Origin: Dicyema japonicum
Lineage: Eukaryota; Dicyemida; Rhombozoa; Dicyemidae
NCBI GenBank assembly: GCA_011109175.1
Contig: RDEW01000134.1
Coordinates: 1 to 49,557 of the forward strand
Reading direction: 5' to 3'
DNA: 49,557 nt
In this document: piece by piece, positions 1 to 11,452 of the stretch
How positions within the stretch are numbered: position 1 is the stretch's first letter
Layout of the letters: every line of letters starts with the position of its first letter
Notes under the pieces: model-generated
Database searches by the model: none
What the model saw: the letters and a program-made list of their open reading frames with translations, nothing else
What the model was told of the DNA's origin: nothing
Translations under genes and position numbers: made by a program

Positions 1-586
1 GTTAACTTCAGAATTTCATTTTTTCTGGAAAGATTTTAATTAAGTTACAAAAATCCCTCTCCCCATATGAGGTTCACGAACGTAATAGTTGAGTGGTGGA
101 CTCAAATTGAACATGATCAGAAAGTATGAAATGGAAAATGATGAGTTTACCAAGAGCTTTTATTTTCATGGCATAATTGTTAATTGATTATAAATTTAAA
201 TTGATGATTTACGTTGGTAAACTATTACATTGTTCTTGTACAGTCCTGTGCAAATGTTACCACTGGGGTCCAGTAATTCATAAGATAAGCAAAAATGTTA
301 CTTTTATTTTATAATTTTTTTGTTTAAATCACACCATAATCGATTAACAACAATCAAACATAACGTGAATCACTCGAGAAACATTTGCTACTTAACACTC
401 AGCATTCTCTGAACAAATTCTTCTTTTTCTATGCTTCTGGTAATGCTGGTAGGAGATGGAATTGACAAAAAACTGCGCCCAAAAGAATATAAAATTATGA
501 TTCCTCAAGGCATTTTTTGTCACCCGTAGCATGCCTATATTTTTTAAAGTATTTTGTATTACTTTTAGAAAGATTTACTTTGAAAT
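1..586. other. AT-rich stretch without recognisable gene
   Basis: I see no ORF of note and no transposon motif here. Both strands contain frequent stops in all frames. It may be diffuse old repeat or intergenic DNA. Confidence 0.4.
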
Positions 587-826
587 ATGCTAGACTTTTT
601 TCTCCAGTTAATCCCCGTTACCGCCGTGAGAGGCAACTCCTCGTCAATCATCTTAAAGGAGGTCATTAGACTAATACTTAAGAAAATCCTTGATTCTCAC
701 TCGTTCCAGAAGAATCCTCACCCAAACACATTGATCCCTAGGACTTTGTCCAAAAAACTGAAGTCGATTCTAGAACAAATCGCCAAGGAGCGAAACTGTC
801 TTCCGAATCAAATGAATAAAAATTAA
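587..826. repeat. Composite of two LINE 3' fragments (A tail +, E tail -)
   Basis: The first ~70 bases read on + as the end of a family A ORF: TAVRGNSSSI resembles AIVRGN and AILLGN at the ends of the copies at 828-1557 and 2683-4693. From about 692 to 815 the sequence aligns with 23990-24112 at roughly three quarters of positions by eye. On the - strand both read as an E-type tail containing LLERV. The continuous 79-aa + frame is therefore probably fortuitous. Confidence 0.5.
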
Positions 827-827
827 A

Positions 828-1557
828 TTAAGGCATCTGAATGGCCATGCTATTTCCCCTAACAATAGCCAACGAGATACGTTCTCGGAACCAACCAGTC
901 TCTCGCGGATCCTTGGTCACAGCTTGAATCATGGAGTCGATCTTACGAACCAACTCATCTGCTTGGGGGCCAAGGATTCCTGACGTTTCCACCGCGAATG
1001 GAACAAAAAGATATTCCTCCGAAATTCTCTGGTACTTCCTCCTCTTTCGTTCCTCGGCCTGCTTTGAAGCATGTCCTGGGTCTGAAGCAGAAGCAATTAA
1101 ATTAAACGGGGAATAAGTATCAACACACGTCGCGTCCCAGATCAGGTTTCGTCCGTTGGCGAATGGAAAAGTCGTCATCCATCAGGGCGTTTTCCATCGT
1201 TTCGGGAAAGACCAGCAGGTTCTAACAGGCAATGGTGTCCAGTAGAGGCAAGGGAATTCTTTAATGTCATGTTAAGACAGGAGTGCCTGGGGAAACGATC
1301 CGCACTCATCTTGCATGACAAGGATGATAACCAAAAGGATCGATCCAACGTCCACAGCGGCATTTTCTTTCGGCACACAATTTAAGACCAAGACAAAGCG
1401 AGGTGGCTATTCTCACAGCCTCATCATCCAACAGGTTTCCAATTTCGGCAGATGGATAAACGTTCATCCAGGCCCCGTCGAGTGACAACTGGCTGTTTTG
1501 AGACAGGCAAGATTTTTCTGAGAACGAGTCTATGGAGTAGGAAAGACTGATCCTCAT
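828..1557 (-). pseudogene. LINE family A, C-terminal nuclease region (broken)
   Basis: The - strand reads, in order across two or three frames, ERKCRCGRWIDPFGYHPC, then DGKRPDG, then NLIWDATCVDTYSP, ending IVRGNSMAIQMP. The same order (zinc-knuckle-like CxC...H...C, RPDG, WDAT..D) occurs in the family A copy at 2683-4693. It resembles the restriction-like endonuclease of some non-LTR retrotransposons. Frameshifts near 1175 and 1310 separate the pieces, so it is a dead 5'-truncated copy. The family level is confident; assignment to a named clade is not. Confidence 0.7.
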
Positions 1558-1689
1558 AATAACTTAATGTTGACCTGCTCGAGAAAATATTTTACAGATT
1601 TGTTTTTAGATATTCCAGAAAAGGTCTCAGATTTTATGGTTAGGTGACGTGCCTCTTAAAAATGATCTCTGGAAAACACGGAGCTTATG

Positions 1690-2080
1690 GGTTAACCTCT
1701 CTTTTGACGTTCAACGTTAGAGGACTCTCCAACACATGGAAAAGAATAGAACTTTGAGAAGACTCTCGAGATACATAGTATCCCTTGGATATTTTTCAAG
1801 AGACAAAATTAACCAACGGGATAGAAAAACAACACGGAAATTTAATGTTAATCTTACTTCCTGGAGGTTCCAAGCACTATGGGTTGGGATTCGCTGTAAG
1901 GAAAAAAGGGTCTCTTCCATCTTCTCTGATAGTAATGATTTGGAGACGAGTTCTTTATTTTGTGCTCCACTTATACGTGAAAAGACCTCATATAGTTCAA
2001 AGGAATCAGACGTGGTGATCTCTGGAGTTCTGCCAATTAAAGAAAAAATTTCTATTTGGTTGCTATCAGTCGTATAGGGA
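1690..2080 (+). pseudogene. LINE APE-endonuclease N-terminus fragment
   Basis: The + strand reads FNVRGLSNTWKR, then FQETKLTNGIEKQ and HYGLGFAVRKK in alternating frames. This is the start of an apurinic-like endonuclease domain: the N of FNVRG and the E of QETK are metal/active-site positions. The family B copy at 46240-47910 has the equivalent LQETKVKGGLDE and HYGMGFAIQKE. The rest of the endonuclease is lost after about 2080. Confidence 0.6.
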
Positions 2081-2299
2081 GACAGTAAATTTAGTTTATT
2101 TAGTAATGAGGTCGATAATCCTCCAAGTGTGGTGATTGGAGTTATTATTGTGGGGAGGATGTTGTTAATCAGAACTCTTTCATAAGATGCAGATATTGTA
2201 TTACATAGAAGCTGTTATTCTGGACATTTTTGGAGTTGTCCTGATTGTTTGTGACTTTATGTTCATATATGTGTGTCTTTTATCTTTTTACTACTTTTT

Positions 2300-2560
2300 A
2301 CTAGGATTTGTTATTATTATTATTTAAGCCAAAGAAACACCGTCTTAACCAATAACTAATATTCAGGTGATCCCGGCATCTCTCAATAATCGGGCCATTT
2401 TTTCTCGATGCTCCGACCGTGATCCCACGCATTTTCTATACGGACGGGGGTCTTTTTCCTTTCCTCTTTTGAAATTGCCTCCAGTTGCCTCTATGATAGA
2501 CTCGAGTGCTCTGGGGCAATTCTTTATCTCTTATCAATCCTTTTTTTGGTAATTTTTTAT
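2300..2560 (-). repeat. LINE family E 3' tail
   Basis: The - strand ends in a frame with HREKMARLLRDAGIT followed by a stop, then a 3' UTR with GGTGTTT and an (AAT)n run. The same ending, H+++MA.LI.R..IT, is seen at 38641-38940. It is a 5'-truncated insertion; the upstream identity of family E is not visible in this window. Confidence 0.5.
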
Positions 2561-2682
2561 TGATTCTTATTTAAAATATCCCATAACCACCAAGAATGGT
2601 TAAACCGACTAGTTAACTGATCAAAATATTGATGCATAAATGCGAGTGGCGTTGTCGACCATTCTACAGACATTCATGATGT

Positions 2683-4693
2683 ATGCAAAAGATAATAATT
2701 AATTACGACATCCCAAAATATGCCAGAGAATTGCTCTTCTCTGCAAGGCTACTTGCTTTCAAAAAACCCAACGGAGGAATCCGCCCCATTGCGGTCGGGA
2801 ACTATTTTAGAAGACTTGCAGCAAAAGTAGCATCGAACATGGTGAGCCGACGACTCGGAGAGGAGTTCTTTCCTAAACAAATGGGTGTTAGTATCCAGAA
2901 CGGATGTGAGGTTGCGGTTCATGCAGCAAGGCGTTTCTTCACACAGAAAAATATTTCAAATGAATGCATTGGAATCAAGTTGGACATAACGAATGCCTTT
3001 AATTCTCTCAGAAGAGACGAAATTATGAAAACGTGTTGGAAGAGGGCTCCAAAGCTTTTCCCTCTTGTCAATCTATCCTATGGGGAAGATACGTCTTTGG
3101 TTTTTGAAAATGAAATTATTAAATCAAAAACGGGGGTCCAACAAGGAGATCCGCTCGGACCTCTATTATTTGCCTTGACCATTGATGATGTTGTGAGTTC
3201 AATTGATGCTCAGCTAAATCTCTGGTACCTCGATGATGCCACAATTGGAGGATCATTAAAGAAACATACAATTCATTACGTAAAGCGTTACCCGCTTTAA
3301 CACTTGGGCTTGGACATCAATGTTAACAAATCAGAGCTAATAACTGTCTCATATCCAACACCGACTTACTCCTATCGTGGAGTCTTTTAACGAACTGATT
3401 CCTGGGATTCCGACTGTGCCAGTTGATAAATTATATTTCCTCGGATGCCCACTCAGCGAAGAAGAACTCAAGAACTATCTACTTTCCAAAAATGAAGAAT
3501 TAACACGCCTTTCGAAAAGATTGTCATGTCTCGACTCTCACACATCTTTCTTCCTGATGAGAAACAACATCGGACTACCCAAGCTTTTATATCTACTCCG
3601 ATGTTCACCCTGCTACGAACAATATGACATTCTACTTTCAATAGACAAGTCTCTCAAGCAAACAGTCGAGTAACTAATTAACGTCCGCTTCGACGAACTT
3701 GGTTGGAAACAATGCAAGCTTCCCTCTGGATTTGGGGGTGTCGGAATGAGATCGGCGCTGGAGGTTGCGTACCCGGCATACCTATCATCTCTCTCAAGCT
3801 GCAGCCATTTGACACGGCAAGTCCTTCATAACACAATTGGACTTTGCTGGAATGAGTCATTTGACGAAACTTGTCGGAAATGGAACGGGTCCGGACTCAA
3901 AATCCCAGAAGACACAACGAAGCAAAGAAATTGGGATGACATTGTCTGCTCCAAAATTTTGGAAGACCTTAAGAAAGAAGCAAATCAACATCGTCTGGCT
4001 TGTTTGGTGTCAGCTTCAAGTCGAGGGAGTGGAGCATGGCTTGGTGCAATACCTTGCCCAAACCTCGGGACCTTTTTGGACGACGATTCTTTGAGAATTG
4101 GAATCGGACAAAGGCTGGGACTAGACGTTTGCCAGGAGCACCGATGCCGATGCGGGAAAACAGTCGATGCGAAAGGATTGCACCCGCTGTCCTGCAGAAG
4201 AAGCGCCGGAAGGGGACCACGTCATGCCGCTCTGAATGATGTGATCGTCAGAGCTCTGAAGGCTTCAGGCTTCCCAGCACAGCTTGAACCAGTGGGTCTT
4301 GATCGAGGAGATGGGAAGAGACCTGACGGGATGACCCTTTTCCCCTTCACGTCTGGAAGATCTTTGGTCTGGGACGCAACTTGCATAGACACGTTCTCAA
4401 GCACGAACATTTTTAAATCTGTTCAGACACCTGGAGCAGCTGCTTCGACCGCGGAAAACCTAAAAATCAAGAAATATTCTTGCCTCGGGGATCGCTACCG
4501 ATTTACTCCTGTTGCGACCGAATCATCGGGAGCCGTTGGTCTAATGACGGCTGAATTCTTGCAAGAACTCGGAGGATTGCTTGCCAGAAAGAAAAGGGAT
4601 CAACGAGAAGGGTTATGGCTAAGACAAAAGATCGGAATAGCCATACTCCTAGGGAACTCGTTCGCAATCCACGCAGCAGGCTTCCTCAACTGA
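2683..4693 (+). pseudogene. LINE family A: reverse transcriptase plus restriction-like nuclease (nearly intact)
   Basis: This is the best family A copy. The RT starts with ARELLFSARLLAFKKPNGG and IRPIAVGNYFRRLAAK. It then has IKLDITNAFNS (motif A), VQQGDPLGPLLFA (motif B) and WYLDDATIGG (motif C, YLDD instead of YADD, 3226-3237). The C-terminus has CRCGKTVDAKGLHPLSC, RHAALND, GKRPDG and LVWDATCIDTF, an arrangement like a restriction-like endonuclease. One frameshift lies between about 3270 and 3377. From 3377 to 4693 there is a single frame broken only by a TAA at 3671-3673. The 5' end is truncated near 2640 and the 3' end is followed by an A/T-rich tail. It would encode a self-reverse-transcribing element if unbroken; this copy is not functional as read. 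Confidence 0.8.
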
Positions 4694-5400
4694 CATTTGT
4701 TTAATTGTTAAAAAAAAATTTTTTTAATTTACATTTATTTTAGTGAATCTTGACTCAATTATCAATTTTCGACACATTCTCTAATTCAGCTTGCGACGCT
4801 GGAATTTTTGAGCCGTCTAGGAAATCGGATCGCTACACGAACAGGAGACCCTCGTGAGCGCTGCTAATTATTTGAGTGAATCTCGCTATCCTGAAAAGGA
4901 ATAGCCACGCAGTCAGCTGTTATATAACCGTTTACTTTTTTTTCTTTAATTAATAAAATATAATTTCTCAAATTTATTGTTGTTGTTTAATAGTAATAAA
5001 AATTTGCCTTCAAATTACAAAATTTTGTCCTCACTTTTACGTATCCGAAAAAATTAAATTTTTTATTTTTAATGTGCGTATTTTTTTTACGATTAGTGTG
5101 CAGCGAGAATTATTTCGTGAAAACCTCTGTTCCAGATACTTCTTAATTCCGCATAAATCGTTACTGAAATACAATTTTTGAATGTACTAGATGCGTCCTT
5201 GGTTAATGCCGACCTGCAATATCCCCTTATAAACCAATATTGACGTAATATAGAAAATAATGCTCCCTAGTTAATTTTAATAAATTACTTCCAAGCATCT
5301 TTTTACTAAAATTCTATTCTCATCAAAATTATAGTTATTTTTACCTGTTAGTTTGAAATTTTTCTAAGACAAAAGATTCAACTACACTGAAAAGCCACGA
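4694..5400. other. Non-coding stretch after family A element
   Basis: A/T-rich tail of the family A insertion, then DNA with stops in every frame. The more GC-balanced part (4780-4930) could be LINE 3' UTR. No gene seen. Confidence 0.35.
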
Positions 5401-5404
5401 CTCA

Positions 5405-5512
5405 CGTGAGACTCGGTGTCTTCTCCAGTTTATCTCTGTAGCAATCGTGAGAGGCAACGCAATATTGTCGGCGGGGTCCACTTTGGATGGATGGCAGTGT
5501 TAAATAAAAGAA
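5405..5512 (+). repeat. LINE family A 3' tail fragment
   Basis: It contains the terminal VAIVRGNA-type coding end followed by a short GC-rich 3' UTR (gcggggtccactttggatgg). The stretch 5435-5502 is repeated in inverse orientation at 19546-19613 with high identity by eye, so both are tails of the same subfamily. Confidence 0.6.
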
Positions 5513-5619
5513 CAAATTTATGTTGTTTAAATAAAGATTCAATAAAAAGCTGTTGTTAGAAAATTCACCAGGATAGTTTCTAATAACAGTCTTAACCTTT
5601 TTCAATGACCTTCCTGATT

Positions 5620-5990
5620 TATTTAATACCCAAGACCACGGTAAACCAAACTAACTATCACTTGATCCCGATGCGTTCCACCAAAATCCTCATCTTTTCC
5701 TGGTGCTTTTCTTTCGTGCCCACACAAGCTCGTACTGGCGGCTGACTGTATTTGCAGGGCCACCTTCCCGCATGCTGGAGTTTAGTTTGACGAGGGCCTC
5801 CAGAGTAGTCGGTCCGGTTCTGTGTCTCCCACAAGTCCACCGCTCCGTGACTCTTAAAGTTTTCTTTTGTACGTCCTCGAATTTCTTGTTATGTAGGTCC
5901 CCACGAAGCACACGCGTACGAGATGCATTGTTAAATGTATTGTTTGTACATGTTCATCAAGACTGGGTGGGTACCGGTCTTCCATATTCC
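5620..5990 (-). repeat. LINE family E 3' tail
   Basis: The - strand reads NRTDYSGGPRQTKLQ... ending KHQEKMRILVERIGIK and a stop, split over two frames. The ending matches the other E tails (2300, 23950, 37590, 38600). Confidence 0.5.
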
Positions 5991-6059
5991 AAATAAACAT
6001 TTCAAAACATTGATTTTAAACTCTAACTAGCTTTACTTATTCCGATCTTACGCTTGCTT

Positions 6060-6320
6060 TAGGTAGTATCGTTCCTCTTGCAACATCTATGGTTTATGAC
6101 TTTGAGTGACCACCCACTACCCAAGGCCGTCAGAGTGGAACTTTCTCGTCTACGATGTGAATATCAACCTTCTCTGACGGGAGAGTATCTCTTTGCTTGC
6201 TTTGGAGCACCAGAATTCAAGGTGAAAGTAATTGATCATATGGAAGCTTCTTGTCTTAATATCGTGTTTTTTGACGGTCGGCTATTTCCTACTAGTAAAC
6301 GATGCGGGGGTTAATAATTT
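6060..6320 (+). pseudogene. LINE family D (Jockey-like) C-terminal fragment
   Basis: The + frame contains HPLPKAVRVELSRLRCEYQP. This resembles the C-terminal segment of Jockey-type ORF2 proteins just before their CxxC...HLFxC motif, which is lost here. The family D copy on the - strand at 25530-25800 has the corresponding LPRDVRVNLARLLC. Orphan fragment. Confidence 0.5.
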
Positions 6321-6893
6321 AACTTATTGGTGTAAAAATGACTGCAACACTAAACCAAGAATCGTCCTTATAAAACGATTATTACTGTCAAAACACATCC
6401 AACATCCTTGAGTCATTTTTGAGAGGTATTCGCCAGGTGACAGAAGCTATTTAGAGAATAGCAATCCAGAATATTATCAAAAGCTCTTGGAAACATTGAT
6501 GAATGTCCACTGTTACAGATAATATGTTAGACCAGCATTGACATATTAGAATGTAACGTGGTCAATTACCATTTTGCGTTCTTCGAATAAATTTACCAAA
6601 TCATACCAACCGATATAATCATTCCTAATCAATGACTCTTGGAGCAGTCTCACGTGAAAGACAGCGAAAATCGTGAGGGTAGCCAAAACATCTTTATTTG
6701 TGAGTCCCATAGGTGGAACCATCAACCAGAATATGTACAGCAGAGAGACTGTGGAACCGGATAGTCTATAAATGACTCACATCCAACAAAAAGAAAAAAA
6801 AGTGAAGAGCATTCTTTGGTTTTCCTAGATTACTTATAATAACTGTTCTTTACTTAAATTGTATGTCCTGCCTAAGTGGAGCTATAGCTAATG
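6321..6893. other. Stretch without recognisable gene
   Basis: No sustained frame on either strand and no transposon motif that I can name. Confidence 0.35.
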
Positions 6894-8420
6894 CAGTACG
6901 ACCCCGGTTTGGGGCAGACCCCAGGGGTGGTCCACCCTCGGTTTTTGGGGAAACCTCCACTTTTAGGGGCAGTTTTTGAAAACAGTCAATTTTTATTACA
7001 TTATTTCTTTTTGATGACTCCGGTTTGGGGCACATATTTAATTTATTTAATTACAAAATGTTATTTTATTAATTATTATTATTATTATATTATTTCACGT
7101 GTTTATTTTGATTCTTGTATGGTTCGTAAAAAGAATTTAAAGATTTATTATGAAACAAAAATTAAAATTGCTAAAGATTAAATATGGTCAATTTTCAGAA
7201 AGAGATCTCGCTAAAAGTATAAGACGAGCAAAGGCATCTTTTAAAATAATTATTAATTACAGGTACTATTTCTCACATTAAACAAAATTTGGTTTATTAT
7301 TTGACGTGGGATTAACTGAATGCGATCGAAACAAGGAATCATGCGATCCAAATAATCAATCTTCTACAAAAGATAAATTGTCTACACTAGATAGATTAGT
7401 TTTTGAAACTTTTCTACGTTTGAGAGATGAAATTCTTCCAATTTCTGGAACCATATTAAAACTCATTTCAAAAAAAATTCTACAAAATTAAATTACGAAT
7501 CATTTAAGGCATCAAATGGATGGCTCGACCGGTTCAAGAAAAGGCACGAGTTGCTATTCAAGACTATAAGTGGAGAAAAGAATTCGTCTGACCTTTCTTC
7601 AGTATCCAATGTTTTCTCTGATTGTGACAACTGTTTGGAAACTGTAGGAAGTGAAATATTTTCAACTGTGACGAAACAGCTTTATACATAAAGCGAAGCC
7701 GTCGAAATATTTTGTTCAATTTAATGACAAGTCCAATGGAATTAAAAAGAAAAAGTTTCCCTTTCTCTTTGTTGTAATGACTTGGTAAAAGTTAAAACTC
7801 TATTAATTAGAAATTCAAATCTCCTCGGTGTTGAAAATTTTAACGCCGACGATCACGGAGTACTGTTTCAAAAAATTCGTGGATGACTAGTGCTATTTTT
7901 GCGAAATGGTTATGGAAATCAAGATATGATCAATGAAAACAGAAAAATTGTTTTAATACTGGAGAATGCGAGCTGTCACAGAAATACAAAATATTCCAAT
8001 GTTCATTCACTTTTTCTTCCAAAAAATCGACCGCTTTAATTCAACCCTTCGATATGAGAATAATAAAATCCTTCAACCTTCTACTTCAATAAACTGATTG
8101 ATTTTACTTATATTTGAAAAAGAACAGCTCTGATTTGAATCTGAATAATATCATCTTAGAATCATACAGTTGTCGGGAGGCATGGAAATGATGCCAGAAA
8201 CAACGATAATTAATTGCTGCAGAAAATTACGAAACGATCAAAATTTCGGAAAATGTACAGTGGACGAATAATTAATATAAGAAGTTTGTCGACATTATTC
8301 GAAAATGAGGCGAAAGAATACTAATATACAAAAGGTATCTGTTTAAAAGATGTCTTGATACCACTCATGAATAGATCGAGGACTAGACATTCATACCTGT
8401 TGAGTAATTAAAGAGGCGCC
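6894..8420 (+). mobile_element. pogo/Tigger-like DNA transposon fossil
   Basis: It begins with CAGTACGACCCCGG, plausible as a pogo/Tigger terminal repeat. From ATG 7119 it reads MVRKKNLKIYYETKIKIAKD, the CENP-B/Pipsqueak-type helix-turn-helix start. This continues in shifted frames with FSERDLAK and then DKLSTLDRLVFETFLRLRDE and LPISG (CENPB DNA-binding domain). Next come SFKASNGWLDRFKKRH and NCDET, the first Asp region of the DDE transposase. Later parts (DNA..SCH..., FLPxN-like) are only traces. Multiple stops and frameshifts show it is dead. A clear right terminal repeat was not found. Confidence 0.65.
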
Positions 8421-8539
8421 TAATAATAAATATGGGGAATCACGAATATAATTTTTTTAAATCAGAAAAATTAAATTTCAACATATTTACCGAGTTTTGA
8501 TTGAGATGAATTACAACAGCCTCATCTATTTTCGGTGTT

Positions 8540-8960
8540 TCTCTTTCACTTCTGAAAATTGTAAGTTTCTAAAGGGGCTCCAGTTCCTCTCACAGGTTCT
8601 TTGAACGGAGTTGGCTTTAGTGGCAAGGAGAACCATTTTAGGGCTCTCGTGACTATTTCTTGAATGGAACTGATTTTCTCTAGGTTTGTATAGTATAGAT
8701 TAGTACCCCATGTCGCACAGCAGTAGCTGATTGTTGGTTGTATGTATTAAGTGTGAAGATGTTTCAACATTGAGCGGAAGCAGCTTTTGTATTATCAAAG
8801 TAGAGGTTTTACAAAATTTAGTTTTCGTTGGGAAGAGAAGATGACATTGCTTACGTGTTTGTTGAAGGTCGTATGTGATTTTGAAAATATGTAGATGGTG
8901 AATCAGTTACAAGTGTCCACCACTGGTTTTAAAATCTTTTAATAACCTAATTTTTTTGAA
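8540..8960 (-). pseudogene. Jockey-like LINE, RT C-terminal fragment
   Basis: The - strand reads CCATWGTNLYYTNLEKI followed by QEIVTRALKWFSLPL. This resembles the conserved region after the reverse transcriptase of Jockey/CR1-type elements (Y...W.......L...Q...R). There is no upstream palm domain, so it is a short relic. Confidence 0.45.
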
Positions 8961-9441
8961 TTAAATTTATTTAAAAAAAAACATCAACCGAGGTTCATTT
9001 AGTACCCGCCCGTATGTGTGGTTATTCCATTCAGGATGGTGTACGATATAAGCGTAATCTATAAACCAAATAATAACCCCAATTTTTATCGATTCAAATG
9101 TTTAACAGTTCAAATACATTGGACATTTACACATACTATGGTCACTCTTAGGTATTGTGGAAGCATCTCCATTCACGGGTGTCTCTGAGTCGTGAAAAAA
9201 TTGCGTTTCCAATCTCCAAGGGGATCCTTTAGCAGGGTTTGAAGGTAATTAAGAAGAAATAGGTCTCAAATTGGTTAGTATTTCTTTACTTAGTCACCAT
9301 CCGGACATTCATGTCGGAATATGTTGCTGAGAAGGCATACATAGAACCACCGACAGACTCCCACTTGGATATCAAAAAAATAAAAAATGAATTAACAATT
9401 AATATCATTAAAGAGAAGTTAGTTTTATTAGTAAAGTTATT
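8961..9441. other. Unassigned stretch downstream of ATP5MF
   Basis: The - strand has a moderately open frame (around 9110-9270, containing SPWRLETQFFHDSETPVNG) that I do not recognise. No domain or splice structure could be settled. Confidence 0.25.
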
Positions 9442-9809
9442 TTAGTGGTACTTGGAATTCCTTTCCTTCCCTAAGAATAAAATAAATATATACTGAAATC
9501 GTCGAATCTTGCAACATAGTTAACGAATGACATAATAATCATTAGTTGTCCAAGGAATATGAAATTGGAAGACCTTCTTGTGTTGTATAAATCAGTCCAT
9601 CTGCACAAACCTCGATCGAAACACATGTAAAATGATTTAAAGGACCAGTTACGTCGGCCCAGCCATCCCCACATGTCTCCCAGCTTAACTTGGAGAAAAG
9701 GAGTATCAGCTGCTGTGATTTCTTCTAATGTACCTTTGCCGTAGTATCTGCCTGGGTTGTAAGGTCCATGTACACGCGGATTGTAACCCTCGGGATATTC
9801 GAACACCAT
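9442..9809 (-). CDS. ATP5MF: ATP synthase F0 subunit f, mitochondrial, with two 23-24-nt introns
   Basis: Small inner-membrane subunit of the mitochondrial F1Fo ATP synthase. Exons on the - strand: 9809-9734, 9709-9494, 9470-9442, giving 106 aa. That is about the length of insect homologues. It starts MVFEYPEGYNPRVHGPYNP and continues GRYYGK|ADTPFLQVKLGD, WLGRRN, a hydrophobic single membrane segment (LGQLMIIMSFVNY) and the C-terminal RNSKYH. Intron 1 (9710-9733, 24 nt) has no stop and a length divisible by three, so an unspliced reading gives a false insertion after YGK. Intron 2 (9471-9493, 23 nt) must be removed to reach the conserved KYH end. A likely poly(A) signal (AATAAA) lies just after the stop at 9429-9424. 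The splice model is inferred from homology and GT-AG ends. Confidence 0.88.
9471..9493 (-). other. ATP5MF intron 2 (23 nt)
   Basis: GT-AG on the - strand, phase 1. Removing it replaces a non-conserved SIYLFYS ending with the family-typical ...RNSKYH. Confidence 0.85.
9710..9733 (-). other. ATP5MF intron 1 (24 nt, stopless)
   Basis: GT-AG on the - strand, phase 1, 24 nt with no in-frame stop. Splicing gives YYGKADTPF, matching the insect pattern YGKADVPF recalled from the family. Confidence 0.85.
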
Positions 9810-9934
9810 AACGAAGAATTATGATTTAAATTAATTTATTTAAAAAAATTTTTTTATTTTCATATTTATCTAACTATTTTTACTATGTGTTTCCATAATC
9901 ACCATTACACCAATTCTTAAGCTTGATCGACATA

Positions 9935-10240
9935 GCCGCGTGGCGCCATGTGGTGCTGCTGGTTAATTGGTTGAAGTTTTCTGCTTGCTTGTCTGTTCCT
10001 CCTTTCTCTTCTTATTAGAGTGGCGTCATGTGATTCAGTGCCAAGCCGGCACAAAAAAAGGATTATTTGCTCGTTCCCACTTTACTGGAGAAGTTTCCAC
10101 AACTGCATGTAATGGACGTCTTACCTTTTATGCTGATTCCGGATGGACTCTGTTTCTGTAAGTGTAAACTGGATATACTTAATTAGTTGTTTACTTTAAC
10201 TTCTTTCTCGGTGAATCCGGGGTTAATAAATTAAAAATTA
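9935..10240 (+). repeat. ~300-bp interspersed repeat, copy 1 (possible SINE)
   Basis: It starts with gccgcgtggcgccatgtggt and ends with a tail reading ctcggtgaatccggggttaa followed by A/T-rich sequence. It recurs inverted at 11900-12222 and partially at 13055-13190. Its last ~35 bases resemble the 3' end of LINE family E tails (for example 38590-38640 on the - strand). Confidence 0.65.
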
Positions 10241-11194
10241 ATTAAGCTTGAAAAATCATGCGGGATGGTGGCCTACTCTTTTTATATCAATATGAAATAA
10301 AATTGACATCACTTCAGTGTGAGGAATATCTTGGCAGACGACAATGTTACTAAAGTCAATGCAGTCTCACTTGGAACAACAAATGGAAAAAATTACCTTT
10401 GTGGACGTCTATGTGTCTGTATCTGGTTCTTGCCCGAAGCACTACACTATGCCAATTTATCTACTTTGGCTTCCTTGAACGACGTGATCATTGGCGGGGA
10501 TATCAAAGCCAAACACCCTCTATGGCTGGCAAGAGGAAAAGTACTACTTTCGCAGACAGGACCCTTCACAGTCATGAATGACTCGTCAAAACATACGAGA
10601 ACCCCTTTCAGGGAGTCAAGGCCAACTAACTTCTCCAGACATCACGCTTTGTTCTCCCGGCCTGGCGGCAATATCGACTTGGTCAGTCATTTACAACTCA
10701 AGAAGTGACCATAATGCCTTTTGAAGATAAAAAAAAACGTAACTAGGAGGAAGTCCCCAGAACAATTAAACTACAAACGCGCAGACTGGAGACTTTTCCG
10801 TACCCTTAATGACAACCTACTGCAGTACCTGGATAGCTTCCATGGATAAAGTTGTCGCTTATGTAAACCGCACTATCTTAGATGCGAGATCACTATCTGT
10901 ACCTTAACACCACCTTAACTACCAGGGGATGTTACAGGTCGGCATTAACCAAGGAAAGTAATCGAACTCAAAAGGTCTGGCCGATTAACTACTGAAGATA
11001 AGCTTAGATTGAAGGCTTTGAACAATGAACTAAAAAAAGGGAGGTAAAAGCACAAATATCAAGATGGAATCATGTGATCTCCTTGTTGAATAGACCCACT
11101 ACTGAAATTTGGAAGACCATCCGAGACGCCTCAAGAGAAGATGAAAGATCGTCCGAGGTGGATTACAGCCAAAAAGACTTTTTAAAGCCTTTTC

Positions 11195-11452
11195 AAGAGA
11201 GCTCCGCATAGGCAGAACACACACTTTATTTAAGTAAAGAACAGTTAATTTTAACTAATTGTAGAACCAAAAAATGATCTTCACTTCTAATCCAGTTCCG
11301 CAGTGAGAGTCCACTGATGACGGCGTCACTCGTCAAACCCTTTCTTCATGGTAGATGCGTGGAACCTTCCACCAGGTGAACAGCAGCGAAATTTGAACCC
11401 GTAACCTAAGCCACTTAAGCCCGACACCTAACCACTATGCCATTCGGCTCAA
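11195..11452 (-). repeat. tRNA-derived SINE 1, full-length copy
   Basis: On the - strand it begins gagccgaatggcatagtggt (box A-like TGGCATAGTGGTTAGG) with a box B-like GGGTTCAAATT. A conserved body follows (ctgttcacctggtggaagg) and then a ~90-nt 3' part that recurs at 23717-23806. The 5' two thirds recur at 43735-43878. It interrupts a family D LINE. No convincing target-site duplication was found for this copy. Confidence 0.7.
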
